Source: Tubulanus polymorphus
Taxonomy: Eukaryota > Nemertea > Palaeonemertea > Tubulaniformes > Tubulanidae
Assembly: GCF_964204645.1 (NCBI RefSeq)
Contig: NC_134031.1
Coordinates: 15,745,307 to 15,809,306, forward strand
Length of the DNA stretch: 64,000 nt
Direction: 5' to 3'
Below are positions 63,812 through 64,000 of this stretch, in pieces. The notes beneath the pieces are model-generated. The model made no database searches. It worked only from the letters and a program-made list of their open reading frames with translations, and was not told where the DNA came from. Positions within the stretch are counted from its first letter, which is position 1, and each line of letters begins with the position of its first letter. A program made the position numbers and the translations under genes.

Positions 63812-63890
63812 GTAGGTCACTACCTACTTCTCTTTCTAGTTTCTTGTCTTCATCAATTACTCAATAATGGTCAATATCATCCCCAGATCA

Positions 63891-63891
<1 letters not shown>

Positions 63892-63940
<49 letters not shown>

Positions 63941-63941
63941 A
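63892..63941. repeat. (CAT)n trinucleotide repeat
   Basis: About 16 cat triplets in the first CDK9 intron. Confidence 0.95.
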
Positions 63942-64000
63942 ATCAATATCACGGATGAATAGAGGCATGTGTAGGCCTAAAATTGGTGTCCGGCTCGTTT

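Overview
This is eukaryotic nuclear DNA from an animal. Genes are split by GT-AG introns, exons are CpG-rich against an AT-rich background, and the spacer is packed with short inverted-repeat elements, tRNA-derived SINEs, LINE and Penelope-like fragments and (TA)n tracts. The proteins are clear metazoan orthologues (RABGAP1, SAPCD2, DPH5, CDK9, an NS1-binding-protein type BTB protein). The repeat content and an orphan peptide-type GPCR suggest a marine invertebrate, perhaps a lophotrochozoan; that placement is inference.

Layout. 0-5 kb: 5' part of a minus-strand BTB/BACK gene like IVNS1ABP, running off the left edge. 5-15 kb: mostly repeats, with no gene I can defend. 15-20.7 kb: a 20-exon minus-strand gene for a 780-residue protein with two N-terminal ubiquitin-like (beta-grasp) modules, a TPR array and a C-terminal SGNH hydrolase domain with an intact Ser/Asp/His set. 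23-25.5 kb: a two-exon minus-strand gene for a secreted precursor with fifteen 23-residue repeats separated by tetrabasic sites, behind a TATA box. 28.3-29.2 kb: the seven-helix exon of a rhodopsin-type GPCR on the minus strand. 30.6-35.7 kb: decayed Penelope-like and LINE retroelements, one with a nested inverted-repeat insertion. 38.4-52.2 kb: a complete 22-exon RABGAP1 on the plus strand. 57-63.8 kb: a compact block of SAPCD2 (minus), DPH5 (minus) and the first exon of CDK9 (plus), with DPH5 and CDK9 head to head across 185 bp.

Exon models were built by hand. At every internal junction the reading phases agree and totals divide by three: 1034 aa for RABGAP1, 613 for SAPCD2, 282 for DPH5, 645 for the repeat precursor and 780 for the TPR-SGNH protein. 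The conserved housekeeping genes have no evident joint pathway. The two most novel items are the TPR-SGNH protein and the tandem-repeat secreted precursor.
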